NCBI GenBank assembly: GCA_000402515.1
Contig: AQRL01000038.1
Coordinates: 1-64,000, forward strand
From: Nanoarchaeota archaeon SCGC AAA011-G17
GTDB taxonomy: Archaea; Nanobdellota; Nanobdellia; SCGC-AAA011-G17
Length of the DNA: 64,000 nucleotides
Direction: 5' to 3'
The translations under genes were made by a program, and so were the position numbers. Below are positions 16,738-24,185 of the stretch, piece by piece (within the stretch, counting starts at the first letter, position 1; every line of letters starts with the position of its first letter). The notes beneath the pieces were generated by a model. It made no database searches. It had not been told where the DNA came from and saw nothing but the letters and a program-made list of their open reading frames with translations.

Positions 16738-17163
16738 TTACTTTAAGAAATTTTCATGGTTATACATGTCTATTGCTTGCTTGGGAGTAATAACCGTAAA
16801 ACAAGTTCCATGTACATCTACCTTATTTTTAGTAGATACAATAAATGGTTTAAATCTTATACATTTTTTTGAAGCTAAATCAACTATTGATTTTTCTAGA
16901 TCTATATCTTTTCCATATGTTTTAAAATCAACATCTAAAAATTGTTCTGATAAAGACCATACCATCTTGGTTTTACCCACTGGAGATTCTAATAATTTTC
17001 CGAAAACAACTCCCGAAGTAAATCCTATTTTTGTTTTATATGTCAAAAAATGATTAAGTAATAATTTAAAAAAATCTTTAGAAGATTGTCCAAACCGAGT
17101 ATTATAATCGGTCCTAAATCCATCATTTAATACAGAGTGATGTATTATAAATATATCCCTAAT
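16738..17163 (-). CDS. hypothetical protein, probable AUU start
   Basis: No family recognised. The frame is open from 17163 (IRDIFIIHHSVLNDGF...) to 16738, about 141 codons, but has no ATG. TTG 17046 would drop 39 coding-like residues. ATT 17163 lies 7 nt after GGGGGG (17171-17176), the same layout as the upstream gene's GGGGGG-8 nt-ATG. An in-frame ATG at 17187 is separated by a TAA, so a mutated or recoded stop is the alternative. Second gene of a two-gene operon with the 105-aa acidic protein. Confidence 0.55.
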   Translation of the reverse strand: MRDIFIIHHSVLNDGFRTDYNTRFGQSSKDFFKLLLNHFLTYKTKIGFTSGVVFGKLLESPVGKTKMVWSLSEQFLDVDFKTYGKDIDLEKSIVDLASKKCIRFKPFIVSTKNKVDVHGTCFTVITPKQAIDMYNHENFLK

Positions 17164-17189
17164 TTGTTATCCCCCCAATATATTCATTA

Positions 17190-17507
17190 CTATTCAAATT
17201 GTTTAAAGGACTCATTTATTTCTTTTTCGCTTAGACCTTCAATTTTAAATCTATCATTGATAAACCCAATGACATCTTCATCTTTTATTTTATGTATATC
17301 AATAACTGTTAGGGGAGAATTAATTGAAAATTCTAAAGCCATTACTTCATTATCAAAAAAGTCTTTAAGTTTTGATTCTACTATTGGAGCAACTATAAAT
17401 GCTTCATCTTTTTTTCTTTCCATAAATTCTTCTTTTCTTATAAACTCTATCCCTGATTTTAGTACATTATCCTCTTCATCAGAATTATTATCTTCTATAT
17501 CAACCAT
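17190..17507 (-). CDS. acidic hypothetical protein, 105 aa
   Basis: Starts with a strongly acidic segment (MVDIEDNNSDEEDN), then mixed helix and strand with no recognised domain. GGGGGG (17516-17521) is 8 nt before ATG 17507, an unusual ribosome binding site that can pair with the 16S tail through G-U pairs. A TTATAAAT box lies further upstream. Followed after 26 nt by the AUU-start gene; the two-gene layout recalls small toxin-antitoxin operons, but neither protein is a recognised toxin. Confidence 0.6.
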   Translation of the reverse strand: MVDIEDNNSDEEDNVLKSGIEFIRKEEFMERKKDEAFIVAPIVESKLKDFFDNEVMALEFSINSPLTVIDIHKIKDEDVIGFINDRFKIEGLSEKEINESFKQFE

Positions 17508-17783
17508 TCTTCAAACCCCCCATATTTTTTATAGAAATAACATTTATAAGGATTGTTGTTTTTTAAAATAGAAACCAAATTAGTATTAGTATTGCCCACT
17601 TTTTCACCCCTTATGTATAATATGGGTAGTATATACTAGTTTATATAATTTACTGTGTACTTTGATATTCCAGTTGCAATGATTGTTATTTAACTTCTTC
17701 AATCTTCTTTAGAGTATAACCTTGTTTTATATAGTAAAGAACCTTAGAAAATTATATAAGCAAGTTTAACACTCAATATAGCT

Positions 17784-19247
17784 ATGAAGAGGTTATTTTT
17801 GATTTTAACCATACTATTTGTAATTCCAATAGTTTATGCAGACATCAGTCTTGATGGAATTGGAAAGCAGAGTTATAATCTTGGGGACAGCATTGATGTC
17901 AGTGGCTATGTTTTGGAAAACAAGGCTGTTGAAGGAATTTTAAAAATGGATTTGGTCTGCGGAGAGAGCGTTCCTGTTTATTTTAATTTAATTAATTTGT
18001 TAGCAGATGATAAATACAGCTTTTCCCAGACAATACCAGTAAGGAAGAGTATGGCTGGAGAATGCTACTTAAGTGTTAAATTAACAGATTCCAAGAATAA
18101 TGTTGTTAGTGAAAAAGATTCTGAAAAAATTAGTGTTAGTGATAAATTAAATGTTGCTGTGAAGGTAAATAAGGTTGATTTCCTGCCTGGCGAAGGGGTT
18201 GTTATTGACGGGGCTGTTGATGCCTCAAGCGGCAAGGTGGTTGACAAGGCAAGTGTTGTTTTTGATTTCAACGGCAAAAGGTATAATGGAGAGATAGATA
18301 ATAATGGATTATTTAATAATAGTTTTAGTCTAGCTGATAATATAAAGAGCGGAGAGTATAAGATAATTGTTTATGTTGAGGATCCTTATGGTAATAGTGG
18401 GAATTCTGAGGTTAAGATTAAGGTAGCATCTGTCATTAGTAAAATAAAGATAAATACAAATAAAATAGTTTTTGAGCCTGGAGAGGAATTAATTATCACT
18501 CCAAATGTTTATGACCAGGCTGATGATCTGATTAATGGAAATGTTGTTCTTGAATTGGTTGATCCTAATGGGAAAATTGAGAGCAAGAATATTAATAGCA
18601 ATAGTGAATTTAAATTAGGCTTTGACAAGTTTGCTCTTCCTGGAATGTGGGTCATTAGAGTTAAAGATGGAGAAATTACTAATGAAGAAAAGATTACTGT
18701 AAATGAAGTAAGGGATATAGATACAGAACTTCAAGGTTCTACATTATTTATTACAAATATAGGGAATGTTGATTATAATGACATTATCAAGCTTGATTTG
18801 AATGGGGAGAAGAGCTATCAGGTTAACAAAGAGGTAAGCATCAAACCAAACCAGACAATTATTGTTGATCTGGATAAAGAGGAAATACCTGGTGGGCAAT
18901 ATCAGGTTGCCAGCCCGGGCAATATGATTACCGGGAATGTTGTTTTGACTTCTAAGACGGGGCAGACTATTACTGAAACTGCAGGATATATTGTTTTAAG
19001 CGTTATAATCTTATTTATTGCTTATACATTTGTCAAGAAAAAGAAGGTGAATGAAGAATTCAGAAAGGGACAGAGATTAGAGGGAAAAAGGGCAGCTGAT
19101 AAAATCAGGAAGGTTAAATATCCGCAAACAACAACAAGATTCGGCCCTGTACCAAAGGTTAATGAGAGTGATATGAAGCATTGGATTGACAAGGCTACAG
19201 ATGCTCCTAAAGAAAAGAATAAAGGAAGCTTTGGAATTTTTGATTAA
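17784..19247 (+). CDS. secreted surface protein with Ig-like domains and C-terminal membrane anchor
   Basis: Signal peptide (MKRLFLILTILFVIPIVYA) and several beta-sandwich repeats of about 90 residues, each with a D-x-Y-x-x-G-D/P-G-E pattern (KQSYNLGDSIDVSG, VDFLPGEGVVIDG, IVFEPGEELIITP) like macroglobulin/bacterial Ig domains. Near the C-terminus there is one TM helix (YIVLSVIILFIAYTFV) and a ~70-residue basic cytoplasmic tail. Likely a cell-surface structural or adhesion protein. TTATATAAG lies about 25 nt before ATG 17784. Confidence 0.85.
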   Translation: MKRLFLILTILFVIPIVYADISLDGIGKQSYNLGDSIDVSGYVLENKAVEGILKMDLVCGESVPVYFNLINLLADDKYSFSQTIPVRKSMAGECYLSVKLTDSKNNVVSEKDSEKISVSDKLNVAVKVNKVDFLPGEGVVIDGAVDASSGKVVDKASVVFDFNGKRYNGEIDNNGLFNNSFSLADNIKSGEYKIIVYVEDPYGNSGNSEVKIKVASVISKIKINTNKIVFEPGEELIITPNVYDQADDLINGNVVLELVDPNGKIESKNINSNSEFKLGFDKFALPGMWVIRVKDGEITNEEKITVNEVRDIDTELQGSTLFITNIGNVDYNDIIKLDLNGEKSYQVNKEVSIKPNQTIIVDLDKEEIPGGQYQVASPGNMITGNVVLTSKTGQTITETAGYIVLSVIILFIAYTFVKKKKVNEEFRKGQRLEGKRAADKIRKVKYPQTTTRFGPVPKVNESDMKHWIDKATDAPKEKNKGSFGIFD

Positions 19248-19251
19248 GAAA

Positions 19252-19386
19252 ATGGCTAAATTAAAGTGCTGTGTCTGTGATAAGGAAATAGATGAATTTG
19301 ATGAGGATGCAATAGTTGGGGTTCCTTTCGGCGAGGAAACTGTTAATTACTGCAATATTAAGTGCATGGATAGGCTTAGAATTTAA
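19252..19386 (+). CDS. small zinc-binding protein, 44 aa
   Basis: Begins 4 nt after the surface-protein stop. CCVCDKEIDEFDED and later YCNIKCMDRL give a C-x-x-C ... C-x-x-x-C zinc site, similar to small TRASH/MYM-type fingers in archaea. ATG 19252 is preferred over a longer frame from TTG 19186, which would overlap the previous gene. Function unknown. Confidence 0.65.
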   Translation: MAKLKCCVCDKEIDEFDEDAIVGVPFGEETVNYCNIKCMDRLRI

Positions 19387-19437
19387 TTTTATTCTTTTAT
19401 CGAAAAAAATTTAAAGAGTGTAGAATCTATATATTCT

Positions 19438-20184
19438 ATGAAATTGAAGGATAAAGTTGCTTTGATAACTGGTTCAAGCAGAGGTATTGGAAAAGCAATT
19501 GCATTAAAATTTGCTAGGGAGGGAGCAAAGATTATAGTAAATTATCTTGATTCTGAAACAAAAGCCAATGAATTGGTTGATGAGATTAAAAAAATAGGTT
19601 CAAATGCTATCGCTATAAAATGTGATGTTTCACAAGAAAAAGATGTAAAAGACATGGTGGATAAGTCTGTTAAAAGATTTGGAAAAATTGACATACTTGT
19701 AAATAATGCTGGAATAGTTTATGATGTTCCTCTTTTTAAAAAAACTTTAGAACAGTGGAGAAGAACATTGAATATTAATTTAATCGGCGTTTTCCTGTGT
19801 TCGAAATATGTGTCTGAACATATGTTGAAACAAGATTCTGGTGTTATTGTAAATATCTCTTCAACAAATGGAATAAACACAGGTTGTCCAGAATCTGCTG
19901 ATTATGATGCATCAAAATCTGGAGTAATTAGCTTAACAAAAAATTTAGCTTCAGAATTAGCACCCAAGATAAGAGTAAATTCTATTGCTCCGGGATGGAT
20001 AGATACTGATATGAATAAAAATTTACCAAAAGATTTTATTAAACAAGAGAAAGAAAAAATATTTGTTAGAAGGTTTGGGAGACCAGAAGAAATTGCTATG
20101 GTTGCTCTTTTTTTAGCATCTGATGATGCAAGCTTTATTAATGGAAGCACTATAAGAGTTGACGGTGGGTATAATTGCACTTAA
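19438..20184 (+). CDS. short-chain dehydrogenase/reductase (FabG-like)
   Basis: NAD(P)-dependent oxidoreductase, classical SDR: TGSSRGIGKAIA cofactor site, NNAG at ~88, catalytic Ser in NISSTNG and Y-x-x-x-K in YDASKSG, and IAPGWIDTDM. 248 aa. Closest in form to 3-oxoacyl-ACP reductase or glucose 1-dehydrogenase types; substrate cannot be told. No fatty-acid genes nearby. Leaderless-looking start with AATTTAAAG about 28 nt upstream. Confidence 0.92.
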   Translation: MKLKDKVALITGSSRGIGKAIALKFAREGAKIIVNYLDSETKANELVDEIKKIGSNAIAIKCDVSQEKDVKDMVDKSVKRFGKIDILVNNAGIVYDVPLFKKTLEQWRRTLNINLIGVFLCSKYVSEHMLKQDSGVIVNISSTNGINTGCPESADYDASKSGVISLTKNLASELAPKIRVNSIAPGWIDTDMNKNLPKDFIKQEKEKIFVRRFGRPEEIAMVALFLASDDASFINGSTIRVDGGYNCT

Positions 20185-20196
20185 CTTCCAAGTTAA

Positions 20197-21105
20197 TTAT
20201 TTTAGTTTCTTTATAATTTCACAGGCATTGCAGATTTCTTTTGCACAGGGCTCTTTACAGGATTTACAATAACGTACTTTTTCTTCTTTGTATTTTTCTT
20301 TTAAAAGCGGAAGTACTGATAAAAAGGAGAAGATTAAACCGTGCTTTGAGCCGGGATAGTTGTTTTCAAAATCATTCAGGAAATCTCTGATGTCGTTTCT
20401 GAAGCAATCCTGAGAATATGGGCATTCTACATATTTATGGTTGAATTTTTTTAAAAAGGCATAGGTTGCTGTTTCTTTCTCTGTTAAAAGATATAATGGC
20501 TTTATTCTTGGAATGAAATTTTTGAACCTTGCCACACCAGTTATCGGGCCTAAGCGGGCAGATAATTCGAGATTATTCTTGAACTGGTTCATTAGGATTG
20601 ATTGTGCTTCATCATCTAAGTGATGCCCTGTTGCTAATTTTTTTGCCCCTAATAATCTTGATTTTTTGTTTAGTAAATATCTTCTTAAAATTCCACAGAT
20701 TATACATGGATTTAGTTTGAGTTTTTTAACCATTTCATCTAATGTATAGCCAAATTCTTTTTTGAAGGAGTAGATATACAATTGAATTTTCTTTTCTTTG
20801 CAGAATTTTTGAGCATCTTTGATTGTAATGCTCCTGTAATTTTTTATCCCTTCATCTATCAAGACAGCCTTTATTTTCAAGTCTCTTTTTGTTTCTGCTA
20901 GTTTAGCGAGAATATTAAGAATTGTTAATGAATCTTTTCCACCAGAGACTCCAACTACAATGGTATCTCCTTTGTCTAGTAATTTAAACTTCCTTATTGT
21001 CCTGAATACTTTTTTTTCAAAATATTTTATAAAACAGGAGCTGCATAAGGATATATTTGAATTTGTAAGGGTTATTACTGGGTTTGTTTTACAGAATTTA
21101 CACAT
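20197..21105 (-). CDS. ncsA: tRNA 2-thiolation protein NcsA/TtuA/CTU1 family
   Basis: ATP-dependent thiouridylase acting on tRNA uridines. N-terminal zinc ribbon (CKFCKT...LCSSC), PP-loop VVGVSGGKDSLT, central cysteines CIIC and further GHHLDDEAQ, and a C-terminal double CxxC zinc ribbon (CKSCKEPC...CNAC). ATG 21105 begins 1 nt after the stop of the ubiquitin-like gene and has GGTGGA upstream, so it is preferred over TTG 21123. Last gene of an E1-like/Ubl/NcsA operon supplying all parts of the thiolation system. Confidence 0.93.
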   Translation of the reverse strand: MCKFCKTNPVITLTNSNISLCSSCFIKYFEKKVFRTIRKFKLLDKGDTIVVGVSGGKDSLTILNILAKLAETKRDLKIKAVLIDEGIKNYRSITIKDAQKFCKEKKIQLYIYSFKKEFGYTLDEMVKKLKLNPCIICGILRRYLLNKKSRLLGAKKLATGHHLDDEAQSILMNQFKNNLELSARLGPITGVARFKNFIPRIKPLYLLTEKETATYAFLKKFNHKYVECPYSQDCFRNDIRDFLNDFENNYPGSKHGLIFSFLSVLPLLKEKYKEEKVRYCKSCKEPCAKEICNACEIIKKLK

Positions 21106-21106
21106 A

Positions 21107-21301
21107 TTATCCACCTGAAACAACTGGAAGAATCTTTATTTTGTCCCTGCTTTTTATTTTATACTGCCCTGTTACCAATTCATTATTTACTGTCACTAAG
21201 CAGACTGTTGGATTAAGTTTTAGCTTCTTTAATAGCTCGGCTATTGTCTTTGCCTGAACATTCACTGTTTTATTTTCCTTTTCAAGATGTACTTTTGGCA
21301 T
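21107..21301 (-). CDS. ubiquitin-like sulfur carrier (SAMP/Urm1/ThiS-like)
   Basis: 64-aa beta-grasp protein ending in the required Gly-Gly (VVSGG stop). The C-terminal glycine would be adenylated by the neighbouring E1-like enzyme and carry thiocarboxylate sulfur to NcsA. Strands fit ThiS/MoaD spacing (TIAELLKKLKLNPTVCLVTVNNELV). It lies between the E1-like gene (2-nt gap) and ncsA (1-nt gap), a tight operon that supports the assignment. Conjugation to proteins, as in haloarchaeal sampylation, is possible but not shown. Confidence 0.9.
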   Translation of the reverse strand: MPKVHLEKENKTVNVQAKTIAELLKKLKLNPTVCLVTVNNELVTGQYKIKSRDKIKILPVVSGG

Positions 21302-21303
21302 TT

Positions 21304-22266
21304 TTAATCCCCAAGGTATTTAGAATAGAGCTCTTTTGCTTCTTTTTCTGACTTTGCTTTTATCAAAACTCTTCCGTCCTTTAGAATTGTCAGTTCTTTG
21401 AAAAGCAGGCAGTAGTCATTTACAATTACTTTGTCTATTTTTTCCAGTTTTTCTGCTGTTTTTTTCAAGTCAGGCTTGTAACCCTTTAACTGGTAAGAAT
21501 TAGTCCCGCATAATTTTATCACTTCTTTGTTTTTTTCACCATTAAGATAGCTGTATTTTCCTTTGCATGCATTACACTTTGGATTTTTCTTTATTTTTGT
21601 TTTTGTCAGCTTGTGCTTCCATAAGTCATAATAGAGCAATTCTTTTGCATATGGCTGTTTGGTTAAAATCTTAATTGCCTCTGTTACCTGCAATGCTGAG
21701 ATTAGTGTTGGTGTTGTATTGAGAATACCTTCTGTGTCACAGGTTCCAAGAATATCTTCCGGCTCTGAAAAGATGCAGGAGAAGCAGGGTGTTTTTTTTG
21801 GGATTATATTGAACAGCATTCCAATGCTTCCTAGTACTGATGAGAAAATCCATGGAATCTCTTTTTCCAGACAGTGCTCATTTAATAAAAAGCGTGTTTC
21901 TAAGTTATCTGTGCAGTCTAAAACTAAATCTCCCTTTACAAATGATTCTATATTTGTATAATTAATATCCTTGAAGAAGGGCTTTATTTTTATTTTTGAA
22001 TTTATCTGCTTTAAATGAATGGCTGCTTGATAGACTTTTGGAAGATTCAGATCCTGCTCTGTGTATAATGTTTGTCTTTGCAGATTTAAGAGCTCTACAA
22101 CATCCCTGTCAATCAGGATTAATGTTCCAATTCCTGCTCGAGTTAATAACTCTGCTGCTCTTGAGCCCAATGCCCCTAAACCAAGAATACAAACTGTGCT
22201 TTTCTGCAGTTTTTTCTGCCCTTCTGCTCCAATTTTTTCAAATATTATCTGCTGTTGAAATCTCAT
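21304..22266 (-). CDS. ubaA: E1-like adenylyltransferase (UbaA/MoeB/ThiF family)
   Basis: Activates the C-terminal glycine of the downstream ubiquitin-like protein. Rossmann ATP site GLGALGSRAAELLTRAGIG, LQRQTLYTEQD with the adenylation arginine, DCTDN, zinc pairs CFSC and CNAC, and catalytic Cys region GTCDTEG. After ~240 residues there is an extra ~75-residue C-terminal domain. First gene of the three-gene thiolation operon. Only one such E1 appears in the window, so it may also serve molybdopterin-type or protein conjugation roles. Confidence 0.93.
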   Translation of the reverse strand: MRFQQQIIFEKIGAEGQKKLQKSTVCILGLGALGSRAAELLTRAGIGTLILIDRDVVELLNLQRQTLYTEQDLNLPKVYQAAIHLKQINSKIKIKPFFKDINYTNIESFVKGDLVLDCTDNLETRFLLNEHCLEKEIPWIFSSVLGSIGMLFNIIPKKTPCFSCIFSEPEDILGTCDTEGILNTTPTLISALQVTEAIKILTKQPYAKELLYYDLWKHKLTKTKIKKNPKCNACKGKYSYLNGEKNKEVIKLCGTNSYQLKGYKPDLKKTAEKLEKIDKVIVNDYCLLFKELTILKDGRVLIKAKSEKEAKELYSKYLGD

Positions 22267-22382
22267 TAGTTTTTAAAAGAGAAATATACTTTTAAAGGTT
22301 TTTATCAGCTTTGCACAATAACCAGGAAGAGTTTTGAAGGTTCAGAATTCGAGCTAAAAGATAGAAACCGAAAGATTTATAT

Positions 22383-22421
22383 ACATACGTTTACTACATA
22401 TGTTTGATAAGTATGTTTGAT
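22383..22421 (+). repeat. three near-tandem 13-bp repeats over a promoter start
   Basis: ACATACGTTTACT, ACATATGTTTGAT and AAGTATGTTTGAT occur head to tail. The array begins right after a TTTATATA box (22376-22383) and runs through ATG 22413. A tandem array exactly over the transcription and translation start of a toxin-antitoxin-like operon fits an autoregulatory operator. Confidence 0.6.
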
Positions 22422-22685
22422 GATAAATACAAAGGTCTTAGGATTATTGTTAGTGATTCAGCAATGCGAGAATTGATGAAAGAAGAGAAAACCCTGTATG
22501 ATGTTGTGCAAATATTAGAAGAAGGTTATGATGCTCCAAGAAAAAGAAAAGAAGGTACAATCGAAAAATGGTTTGATAAAGGCAACAAAACATTTAATGT
22601 TGTTGTAGTTCAAGATTATAACGAAATAATGAAAGAGGATTGTTGGGTGTTAATACACTTTGGTAAATTTACCAGGAGAAAATAA
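22413..22685 (+). CDS. putative toxin-like protein (DUF4258/RelE-like)
   Basis: 90 aa, basic. The pattern (MRELMKEEKTLYDVVQILEEG, then PRKRKEGTIEKWF, VVVVQDY, WVLIHFGKF) looks like DUF4258 or RelE-type small toxins paired with zinc-finger antitoxins. ATG 22413 fits a leaderless start after TTTATATA; TTG 22404 is 9 nt upstream in frame. Followed 2 nt later by a YgiT-like zinc-finger/AbrB-like gene. Family call is moderate. Confidence 0.65.
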   Translation: MFDDKYKGLRIIVSDSAMRELMKEEKTLYDVVQILEEGYDAPRKRKEGTIEKWFDKGNKTFNVVVVQDYNEIMKEDCWVLIHFGKFTRRK

Positions 22686-22687
22686 AA

Positions 22688-22987
22688 ATGAAATGTCATA
22701 AATGCGGTAAGTCAATGGAATTTGTAAGAGGAATGAAATTCAATGATTACAAGATAGATGGCTGGAAATGTCCCTGTGGCGAGATATATTATGACCCCGA
22801 ACAAGCACAGAAAATATTAGTCCTTAATAAATTAAAGAATCAAGTAATAAAGGCAAAGCTAGGAAAAATAAGAAGCAACCTTATTTTAAGATTGCCCAAA
22901 GATGTAGAGTTTGCACTTAATTTGCAGAAGGGCGAGGATGTTCTTATTAAGGTAGAAGATAAGATTATGAAGATTGTGCCTGTTTAG
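22688..22987 (+). CDS. putative antitoxin: YgiT-type zinc finger plus AbrB-like domain
   Basis: 99 aa. N-terminal zinc finger with CHKCG (residues 3-7) and CPCG (about 28-31), the YgiT/MqsA arrangement, then a ~45-residue AbrB/SpoVT-like segment (SNLILRLPKDVEFALNLQKGEDVLIKV). Zinc-finger antitoxins of this type bind their own promoter and neutralise a partner toxin. Directly downstream of the DUF4258-like gene. The 13-bp repeats upstream are its likely binding sites. Confidence 0.72.
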   Translation: MKCHKCGKSMEFVRGMKFNDYKIDGWKCPCGEIYYDPEQAQKILVLNKLKNQVIKAKLGKIRSNLILRLPKDVEFALNLQKGEDVLIKVEDKIMKIVPV

Positions 22988-23185
22988 TTGAAGAAATCGA
23001 ATATAATGCCTGTTAGCCGAACTGACTCCTGTGAAGTGGGAGAAGAGAAGTATGATGCAAATACTCAGAAACTTATTTCCATAAAAGGATTTTCTGTAGT
23101 ATTTAATTTGTGTAAGTTAAGGTTTTTTTCTAGTTGTTGTGAAATTTATAGCAAAGTTTATAATATAGCTTTGATTAGCTAGTTT

Positions 23186-23560
23186 ATGCCTAAAAAAGAG
23201 AGGGATAAATTACATAAACGTGAATTGACCCTTGGTCAAAGGTATGCTGATTTGTTAACCAAATATGCCGGTAGCTGGGGTTTTATTATCAGCGTAATGG
23301 CTTTTTTAGTAATATGGATGATTGTTAATGTTATTGTTCTTATTGAGGGATGGGACCCTTACCCATTTATTTTATTAAATTTAATTCTTAGTTGTTTAGC
23401 TGCAATACAGGCACCAATAATCCTTATGAGTCAGAACAGAGAAATTGAAAGAGACAGGCAAAAATTAGAATACGATTATGCTGTAAATAGAAAAGCTGAA
23501 AGAGAGATTGAGGATATGCAGAAGGATTTGCATGAGATTAAGAGATTGTTAAGGAAATAA
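23186..23560 (+). CDS. DUF1003 membrane protein
   Basis: DUF1003 family: two TM helices flanking WDPYPFILLNLILS, then AIQAPIILMSQNREIERDRQKLEYDY and N-KAEREI, all signature elements. 124 aa. Family function is unknown, though it is common near ion transport or stress genes. The 198 nt before it (22988-23185) contain only a 64-codon TTG-started frame that I do not consider a gene. Confidence 0.9.
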   Translation: MPKKERDKLHKRELTLGQRYADLLTKYAGSWGFIISVMAFLVIWMIVNVIVLIEGWDPYPFILLNLILSCLAAIQAPIILMSQNREIERDRQKLEYDYAVNRKAEREIEDMQKDLHEIKRLLRK

Positions 23561-23596
23561 ATAGCTTTATAAAATATTTTACTTATTCTTTTTGTT

Positions 23597-24151
23597 ATGA
23601 AGATTAGCTTATTAGGTCCAACAAATATGGAAAAATTTTCTAAGATTGTAGGTTTATCTTTGAAAGAGATAGAGACTAAAGCAAAAAGGATTGGGATGGA
23701 TATTGCGAAAAATAATCTTCAGCTTGTTGTTGTTTTTAATTATTCTGGCATGTTAAAATTAATAGGAGATAGTTATAGGAAGAATGGCGGGAAATTAGAA
23801 ATGCTATATACCGAGAATGATTATGATTGGGATACTGAGATATACATGAAACATTTAAAGGAGGCTGATATAAAAACTAAAAAAGAGAGTTGGCATCATA
23901 TGTTATTAAGTTTGGTAAAGGATTCTGATATAGTAATATGTGCTGGTTTATCTGCTGGAGTATTTTCGGAGTTGGGTTATATGAAATGGAATTATCAAGA
24001 GAATAAAGGCAAAGTTAAAGCACTGATTGGAATTAAAGAATTTTTAAGAAATGAAGAGTTTCCTCCCGAAGTATCTTTTGAGATGAATAAATTTATGATA
24101 ATCTCTTCTGCAGAGGGTTTAGATAAGACATTAAAATCTTTAAGAAAATAA
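23597..24151 (+). CDS. SLOG-like Rossmann protein, 184 aa
   Basis: Starts MKISLLGPTNMEKF, and later has VKDSDIVICAGLSAGVFSELGYMKW, similar to the nucleotide-binding loop and following helix of SLOG/LOG (lysine-decarboxylase-like) proteins. The classic PGGxGTxxE is absent. Such proteins bind nucleotide-derived ligands. Upstream AATAGCTTTATAAA promoter is nearly the same as that before the next gene (rel). A nucleotide-signalling link with rel is only suggested by proximity. Confidence 0.6.
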   Translation: MKISLLGPTNMEKFSKIVGLSLKEIETKAKRIGMDIAKNNLQLVVVFNYSGMLKLIGDSYRKNGGKLEMLYTENDYDWDTEIYMKHLKEADIKTKKESWHHMLLSLVKDSDIVICAGLSAGVFSELGYMKWNYQENKGKVKALIGIKEFLRNEEFPPEVSFEMNKFMIISSAEGLDKTLKSLRK

Positions 24152-24185
24152 ATAGCTTTTTAAGTGTTTTTTCTTATACAATTAT

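Noticed and set aside
16766-17053. plus-strand 95-codon frame overlapping the 16.7-kb gene
   Set aside because: The minus-strand frame is longer, extends further upstream and has operon context with a matching G-rich binding site.
17137-17571. 144-codon plus-strand frame
   Set aside because: Antisense to the acidic 105-aa gene; Ser/Leu-rich shadow composition.
22988-23182. 64-codon frame starting with TTG right after the zinc-finger antitoxin gene
   Set aside because: No ribosome binding site, odd composition and no domain; treated as non-coding.
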